The notes beneath the pieces were generated by a model. It worked only from the letters and a program-made list of their open reading frames with translations. It was not told the origin of the DNA and did not search any database. From Xanthomonas hortorum (GTDB lineage: Bacteria; Pseudomonadota; Gammaproteobacteria; Xanthomonadales; Xanthomonadaceae), in assembly GCF_002940005.1 (NCBI RefSeq), contig NZ_MDEF01000003.1: a DNA stretch of 64,000 bases; one strand, 5' to 3'. Positions 59,237 through 64,000 of the stretch are shown here, in pieces. Position numbers and translations under genes: made by a program. Numbering within the stretch: position 1 is the stretch's first letter; the number at the start of each line of letters is the position of its first letter.

Positions 59237-60453
59237 TGAAGCAGGTTGATATGTACAAGCGCATTGCATTGATCGCCCTGATGGGCGTGTCGTTGGCGGG
59301 TTGCAGCACGGTCAAGGGCTGGTTTGCCGGGAAGGATGCTGCTGCCAAGAAGGCGCAGGAACCTGCCGAACTGGTCAAGTTCGAGCCCTCGGTCAAAGTG
59401 GACAAGCTGTGGTCCACCGGCGTGGGCAAGGGCGAGGGCCATATCGGCGTGCGTCAGCGTCCGGCCGTGGCCGATGGCAAGGTGTACGCCTCGGCGATCA
59501 CCGGTGGCGTGGAGGCATTGGACCTGCAGACCGGCAAGCGCGTGTGGGAATACAAGCCCAAGAAAGAAGAGCGCAACGATCGCAAGTTCAAGCAGCGCCT
59601 GTCCGGTGGCCCCGGGGTTGGCGAAGGCCTGGTGGTGATCGGTACGCTGTCTGGCGATGTGATTGCGCTGAACCAGGCCGATGGCACGGAAAAGTGGCGC
59701 GCCAAGGTACCGAACGAGGTCATCGCTGCACCGGCCATCGCGCAGGGTCTGGTGCTGGTGCGTAGCAACGACGGTCGCGTCAGCGCCTTCGACGCGACCA
59801 CCGGCGAGCGCCGCTGGTTCCATGCCGAGGAAGGCCCCACCTTGTCGGTGCGTGGCAATGCGCCGATCGTGACCGGCCCGGGCGTGGTGTTCGTCGGCAA
59901 CGACAGCGGCACCTTGAGTGCGCTGGCGCTGCAGGACGGCCGCCCGTTGTGGGAACAGGCCATCGGCGTGCCGGAAGGCCGTACCGAGCTGGAGCGCATG
60001 TCCGACGTGGACGGCGCACCGGTACTCGACGGCACCACGCTGTACGCAACCAGCTTCAAGAACGAGACCCTCGCACTGGAAGGCCCGAGTGGCCGTCCGC
60101 TGTGGACGCGCGATCACGGCGGCGCCGGTGGCGTTGGCGTGTCGTCCAGCGTGGTGGTGGTGTCGGATAACGCCGGTTCGGTGTGGGGCCTGGACAAGAG
60201 CAGCGGTGCGGCGATGTGGTCGCAGGCTGCGCTTGCACGTCGCTCCCTGACCGGTGTGGCCATCCAGGGCGATTACGCCGTGGTTGGCGATTACAAGGGT
60301 TATCTGCACTGGCTGAAACTCAGCGATGGTGCACTGGCCGCGCGCGCTCGCGCTGGACGCGACACGCTGCTGGCGCAGCCGATCGTCGTGGATGGCATTC
60401 TGTTGGTACAAAACACCGATGGCGATATCACCGCCTTCCGGTTGGCACAATAA
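59236..60453 (+). CDS. bamB: Outer membrane assembly lipoprotein BamB
   Basis: BAM complex lipoprotein that binds BamA POTRA domains. The signal ends at LAGC (MGVSLAGCSTVKGWF), so it is lipidated at that Cys near residue 22. The rest is an eight-bladed beta-propeller with PQQ-like repeats, for example GVEALDLQTGKRVWEYKPK, GDVIALNQADGTEKWRAKV and GRVSAFDATTGERRWFHAEE. The ATG at 59236 overlaps the yfgM stop (a TTG one codon earlier is possible). The 405 residues fit BamB. With bamA in this window it supports the same complex, although far apart. Confidence 0.97.
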   Translation: MKQVDMYKRIALIALMGVSLAGCSTVKGWFAGKDAAAKKAQEPAELVKFEPSVKVDKLWSTGVGKGEGHIGVRQRPAVADGKVYASAITGGVEALDLQTGKRVWEYKPKKEERNDRKFKQRLSGGPGVGEGLVVIGTLSGDVIALNQADGTEKWRAKVPNEVIAAPAIAQGLVLVRSNDGRVSAFDATTGERRWFHAEEGPTLSVRGNAPIVTGPGVVFVGNDSGTLSALALQDGRPLWEQAIGVPEGRTELERMSDVDGAPVLDGTTLYATSFKNETLALEGPSGRPLWTRDHGGAGGVGVSSSVVVVSDNAGSVWGLDKSSGAAMWSQAALARRSLTGVAIQGDYAVVGDYKGYLHWLKLSDGALAARARAGRDTLLAQPIVVDGILLVQNTDGDITAFRLAQ

Positions 60454-60463
60454 GGACTTTGCG

Positions 60464-61861
60464 ATGCTGCCCCTGGTCGCCCTGGTTGGACGGCCCAATG
60501 TCGGCAAGTCCACCATTTTCAATGCGCTGACGCGCACCCGTGACGCGCTGGTCCACGACCAGCCCGGCGTCACCCGCGACCGTAACTACGGGGTCTGCCG
60601 TCTCGATGAGGAGCGCCCCTTCATCGTCGTCGATACCGGCGGTATCGCCGGCGACGAGGAAGGTCTTGCCGGCGCCACCGCGCGTCAGGCACGTGCCGCT
60701 GCTGGCGAAGCCGATCTGGTGCTGTTCGTGGTCGATGGCCGCGAAGGCGCGTCCTCGCTCGACGACGAGATCCTGGCCTGGCTGCGCAAGCTGGCACGCC
60801 CGACCGTGCTGGTCATCAACAAGATCGACGGCACCGACGAAGAAACCGTGCGCTCGGAGTTCGCGCGCTACGGGTTTTCCGATGTGGTGGCGTTGTCTGC
60901 CGCGCATCGGCAGGGTATCGACGAACTACTGGAAGAAGTCGGTGCGCGCTTGCCTGCCGAAGGTGCCGGCGAGCTGCTGGACACCGACCCGGCGCGTGTG
61001 CGCATCGCCTTTGTCGGCCGCCCAAATGTGGGCAAGTCGACGCTGGTCAATCGCCTGCTCGGCGAAGAACGCATGATCGCCTCGGAGGTGCCGGGCACCA
61101 CGCGCGATTCGATCGCCGTGGACATGGACCGCGACGGGCGCCAATACCGCTTGATCGATACGGCTGGCCTGCGTCGCCCCGGCAAGGTCGAGGAGGCGGT
61201 GGAGAAGTTCAGCGCGTTCAAGACGTTGCAGGCAATCGAACAATGCCAGGTCGCGGTGCTGATGCTAGATGCCGGCGAAGGCGTCACCGATCAGGATGCG
61301 ACCATTCTTGGCGCGATCCTGGACGCTGGCCGCGCGTTGGTCGTGGCGATCAACAAGTGGGACGGGCAGAGCGACTATCAGCGTGCGCAGGCCGAAGACC
61401 TGCTGTCACGCAAGTTGGGCTTTGTCAGCTGGGCCGAGGCGGTGCGGATTTCCGCGCTGCATGGCTCGGGCATGCGCGAGCTGTTTCAGGCGATCCACCG
61501 CGCGCATGCCTCGGCGACGCATGAATTCAGCACCAGCGAAGTCAACCAGGCGCTGGAAATCGCCTACGAGACCAATCCGCCGCCGAGCATCCGTGGTCAC
61601 GTTTCCAAACTGCGTTACGTGCATCCGGGTGGCGCAAATCCGCCGACCTTCATCGTGCACGGCACGCGCCTGAAGGTGCTGCCGGAATCGTACAAGCGCT
61701 ATCTGGAAAACTTCTTCCGCAAGCGTTTCAAGCTGGTCGGCACGCCGGTGCGTTTCATCTTCCGCGAAGGCGCCAATCCGTACGAGGGCAAGAAGAACAC
61801 GCTCACCGAGCGGCAGGTGGCGCGCAAGCGGCGCTTGATGAAGCACGTCAAGGGCAAGTAG
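60464..61861 (+). CDS. der: Ribosome-associated GTPase Der (EngA)
   Basis: Double-GTPase needed for 50S subunit assembly. The first G domain has VALVGRPNVGKSTIFNAL near residue 4 and DTGGI, NKID. The second has IAFVGRPNVGKSTLVNRLLG near residue 182, DTAGLRRPGKVEE and NKWDG. The C-terminal KH-like domain includes KLRYVHPGGANPPTFIVHGT and ends LMKHVKGK. The ATG at 60464 gives 465 residues, the family length. It follows bamB by 10 bp. The long gap behind it (61862-62066) shows no gene. Confidence 0.98.
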   Translation: MLPLVALVGRPNVGKSTIFNALTRTRDALVHDQPGVTRDRNYGVCRLDEERPFIVVDTGGIAGDEEGLAGATARQARAAAGEADLVLFVVDGREGASSLDDEILAWLRKLARPTVLVINKIDGTDEETVRSEFARYGFSDVVALSAAHRQGIDELLEEVGARLPAEGAGELLDTDPARVRIAFVGRPNVGKSTLVNRLLGEERMIASEVPGTTRDSIAVDMDRDGRQYRLIDTAGLRRPGKVEEAVEKFSAFKTLQAIEQCQVAVLMLDAGEGVTDQDATILGAILDAGRALVVAINKWDGQSDYQRAQAEDLLSRKLGFVSWAEAVRISALHGSGMRELFQAIHRAHASATHEFSTSEVNQALEIAYETNPPPSIRGHVSKLRYVHPGGANPPTFIVHGTRLKVLPESYKRYLENFFRKRFKLVGTPVRFIFREGANPYEGKKNTLTERQVARKRRLMKHVKGK

Positions 61862-62066
61862 GCAGGGCTGCCGCGCCGGGCGTGCCATCTTCGACGAGCT
61901 GGCATGCGTGGCGTGCTAGCTCCAGCTTGGGTTGAGTGACGCGTCTGGAAACTGCCGTGTTCGCGCGGTTCGTGCTGGCCGGGGTGCCGGCCATGCCCTC
62001 TGACGGACATGTGATCGTTCTGGTCGCCGCTCTGAGCCGGCATGGCGCACTGGTATCCTGCGCGCC

Positions 62067-63287
62067 ATGACCGACTATCCCTCCCGCATTCCGTATGCGC
62101 AGGCGCTGCAGATTCTGCAGGCCGTTGCGGCCCAAAACCGCCCGCCCGATGAGAACATCGCCACCTCGCGTGCCGACGGGCGGATTTCCGCTGCCGATCT
62201 GATTGCACCGCTGGCACTACCGCCGTTCGCCAACAGCGCGATGGACGGCTTTGCGTTGCGGCATGCCGATGTCGCTGGCGGCGATGCGTCGTTGCAACTG
62301 GTCGGCGAGCAATTCGCTGGCGAGCGTTGGACCGGCGCGCTCAGCGCAGGCCAATGTCTGCGCATCACCACCGGCGCGCCGCTGCCCGATGGCGCCGACA
62401 CCGTGATCCCGAAAGAAGATGCGGATGAGCGCGATGGTGTTGTGCGTTTCCGCACGATGCCTGCGTTGGGCGCGGCGGTGCGTCTGGCCGGCAGCGACGT
62501 GCGCGCGGGCGATCTGGTAATCCAGAGCGGGCAGGTGTTGACGCCTGCACGGATCGGGTTGGCGGCGGCGCTCGGGCTGTCGCGGCTTGCAGTGGCGCCA
62601 AGGCCGACTATCGCGGTGCTGGCCACCGGCGATGAGCTGGTGGAGCCGGGCATGCCGTTGGGGCCGGGGCAGATCTACAACAGCAATCGCGACATGTTGA
62701 TGGCGCAGCTACGGGCCCTGGGTTACGCGCCGACGGCATGGCCGACCCTGCCGGACGATCCGCAGCGGATCCGCACCATGCTGGAAGATGCAGCCGCTGC
62801 ATTCGATGTGGTGATCACCTGCGGCGGTGTCTCGGCCGGGGAAAAAGACTACCTGCCGCAGCTGATCGGCGAACTGGGCCGTATCCACTTCTGGCGCGTG
62901 CGCATGCGCCCGGGCATGCCGGCGGTGCTGGGGCAGATCGGCCGCTGTCTGGTGCTGGGTTTGCCGGGCAATCCGGTGTCGGTGCTGGCGACGCTGATCG
63001 CCTACGGTGTGCCGCTGCTGGATGGCTTGCAGGGACGCAGCGAACCGCGTCCGGTGTGGCATGCAGCGCTGGCAGGCCCGTGGGAAAAGCGCCACGAACG
63101 CCTGGAGTTTTTGCGCGGACGGCTGGAGTGCGGCGAGGACGGGCGGTTGACCGCGCTGCCGCATCGCGGCGACGCATCGCATCTGTTGCGTGGTGCGGCC
63201 GACAGCAATGCCCTGATCGTGTTGCCGGAGCCGGCACGACGCTTCGAGGCAGGCGAGATCGTGCGGGTGATTCCTTACGCGCTTTGA
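62067..63287 (+). CDS. moeA: Molybdopterin molybdenumtransferase MoeA
   Basis: Inserts molybdate into adenylylated molybdopterin. The motifs PPFANSAMDGFALRHADVAG, ITTGAPLPDGADTVIPKEDA, VLATGDELVEPGMPLGPGQI, TCGGVSAGEKDYLPQL and VLGLPGNPVSVLATLIAYGV are the MoeA domain hallmarks in order. The 406 residues match the family (411 in E. coli). It converges with moeB on the minus strand, with a 157-bp gap. This pairs the two molybdenum cofactor genes, though in opposite directions. Confidence 0.97.
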   Translation: MTDYPSRIPYAQALQILQAVAAQNRPPDENIATSRADGRISAADLIAPLALPPFANSAMDGFALRHADVAGGDASLQLVGEQFAGERWTGALSAGQCLRITTGAPLPDGADTVIPKEDADERDGVVRFRTMPALGAAVRLAGSDVRAGDLVIQSGQVLTPARIGLAAALGLSRLAVAPRPTIAVLATGDELVEPGMPLGPGQIYNSNRDMLMAQLRALGYAPTAWPTLPDDPQRIRTMLEDAAAAFDVVITCGGVSAGEKDYLPQLIGELGRIHFWRVRMRPGMPAVLGQIGRCLVLGLPGNPVSVLATLIAYGVPLLDGLQGRSEPRPVWHAALAGPWEKRHERLEFLRGRLECGEDGRLTALPHRGDASHLLRGAADSNALIVLPEPARRFEAGEIVRVIPYAL

Positions 63288-63444
63288 TCGCTCACTGGAT
63301 CAGTGGCGAACAACACGTGGCGATAGCTCTCACGCGCGTGTGCGGCAAGCCTGTAGGTGGCAGGTCGAAGCGCTGCGGCCGGGCGCTGTGCCATGACGCC
63401 CGCTCAGGCCTGGCTGACGCGCGCAGTCGATTTAAGCGCCGCTT

Positions 63445-64000
63445 TCAGCCGACTGCGCTGCCGCAGAACGCGGCGTAGTCGGCATAGCCGGGGAACGCGG
63501 TGCCAGGCGCGCAGACCGGGCAATGCGGATCGGGTGGCAGACGGATTTCGCGAAAGCGCATGGCCAAGGCATCGAAGCTGAGCAGGCGCCCGGTCAGGTT
63601 GTCGCCGATGCCCAGCAGCAACTTGATCGCCTCGCTGGCTTGCAGCAATCCGATGACGCCAGGCAGCACGCCGAGGACGCCGGCGTCGGCGCAGCTGGGG
63701 GCAAACTCCGGCGGTGGCGGTTCGGGAAACAGGCAGCGATAGCAGGGCGCATGACCGCGGTTGCGACCGGCATCGAACACACTCAATTGCCCTTCGAACT
63801 GCTGCACTGCGCCGTAGACCAACGGTTTGCCGAGTTTGACGCAGGCATCGTTGAGCAGATACCGCGCAGGAAAATTGTCCGCACCGTCGATCACCACATC
63901 CACGTCCTGCAGCAATGCTTCGACATTGCTGGCGGTGACGCGTGTCTGCAGCGCGTCGACCTGCACGCGTGGATTGAGTGCGGCGATGCGCTGCGTGGCC
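63445..64000 (-). CDS. moeB: Molybdopterin-synthase adenylyltransferase MoeB, C-terminal part (partial)
   Basis: Adenylates the C terminus of MoaD so that sulfur can be added. The start lies beyond the window; about 185 C-terminal residues are seen. VDVVIDGADNFPARYLLNDA is the adenylation-domain motif. The zinc-binding cysteines are in APCYRCLFPEPP and DPHCPVCAPGT, and PSCADAGVLGVLPGVIGLLQ is the family segment after the catalytic Cys region. A ThiF-type paralogue cannot be excluded, but moeA next door favours MoeB. Confidence 0.9.
   Translation of the reverse strand, partial: ATQRIAALNPRVQVDALQTRVTASNVEALLQDVDVVIDGADNFPARYLLNDACVKLGKPLVYGAVQQFEGQLSVFDAGRNRGHAPCYRCLFPEPPPPEFAPSCADAGVLGVLPGVIGLLQASEAIKLLLGIGDNLTGRLLSFDALAMRFREIRLPPDPHCPVCAPGTAFPGYADYAAFCGSAVG

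Overview
This window is chromosomal DNA from a Xanthomonas-like plant-associated gammaproteobacterium. The basis is the protein content (a RavR-type GGDEF-EAL-receiver protein beside flagellar genes, FadN-type beta-oxidation, no skp between bamA and lpxD), the high GC content, and a dispersed heptamer repeat (variants of ATTNGGG) that fills many intergenic gaps. I recognise the genus from memory of such genomes; species cannot be set from the sequence alone.

Layout. (1) 1-14031, minus strand: an envelope and housekeeping cluster read from pyrH toward dnaE (pyrH, frr, uppS, cdsA, dxr, rseP, bamA, then lpxD, fabZ, lpxA, lpxB, rnhB, dnaE). Many genes overlap by ATGA, so translation is tightly coupled. 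A 63-residue secreted-protein gene on the plus strand and a bidirectional terminator sit between bamA and lpxD. (2) 14139-15803: an HDOD-GGDEF gene, then a 31-N assembly gap at 15804-15834. (3) 15835-22497: flagellar rod/hook genes flgF, flgE, flgD, flgC, flgB on the minus strand and cheV, then flgA, flgM, flgN on the plus strand. Sigma-54 promoters precede flgB and flgA and a sigma-28 promoter precedes flgM. (4) 22651-30819: a signalling block of two histidine kinases, a RavR-like GGDEF-EAL-REC protein and a PAS-GGDEF-EAL protein. (5) 30820-32007: about 1.2 kb without a convincing gene, packed with structured repeats and a 9-bp tandem array. (6) 32008-38929: a small hypothetical gene, a methyl-accepting protein with a sigma-28 promoter, hflD-mnmA-nudJ, then clpS and clpA. 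(7) 39197-50506: infA, aat, a DUF482-type protein, trxB, a candidate small RNA, ftsK, a transglutaminase-like exported protein, lolA, rarA and crcB. (8) 50605-55021: a tetR-fadN-fadA fatty-acid oxidation operon with a PsrA-type operator. (9) 55222-64000: ndk, rlmN, pilF, rodZ-like, yfgM, bamB, der, moeA and the end of moeB.

How the parts work together. The first cluster links lipid A synthesis, outer-membrane protein assembly, phospholipid and undecaprenyl precursor supply and fatty acid dehydration. lolA and bamB further on serve the same envelope. The flagellar block shows a class hierarchy: sigma-54 drives rod/hook genes, and FlgM restrains sigma-28, which drives flgM itself and the chemoreceptor gene. 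The neighbouring kinases and c-di-GMP proteins are likely to tune motility against attachment and virulence.

The main caution is the gap. flgF lacks only its last codons, while flgG on one side and tsf/rpsB on the other are absent, so the adjacency of regions 2 and 3 may be a contig join at a mobile element rather than true order.
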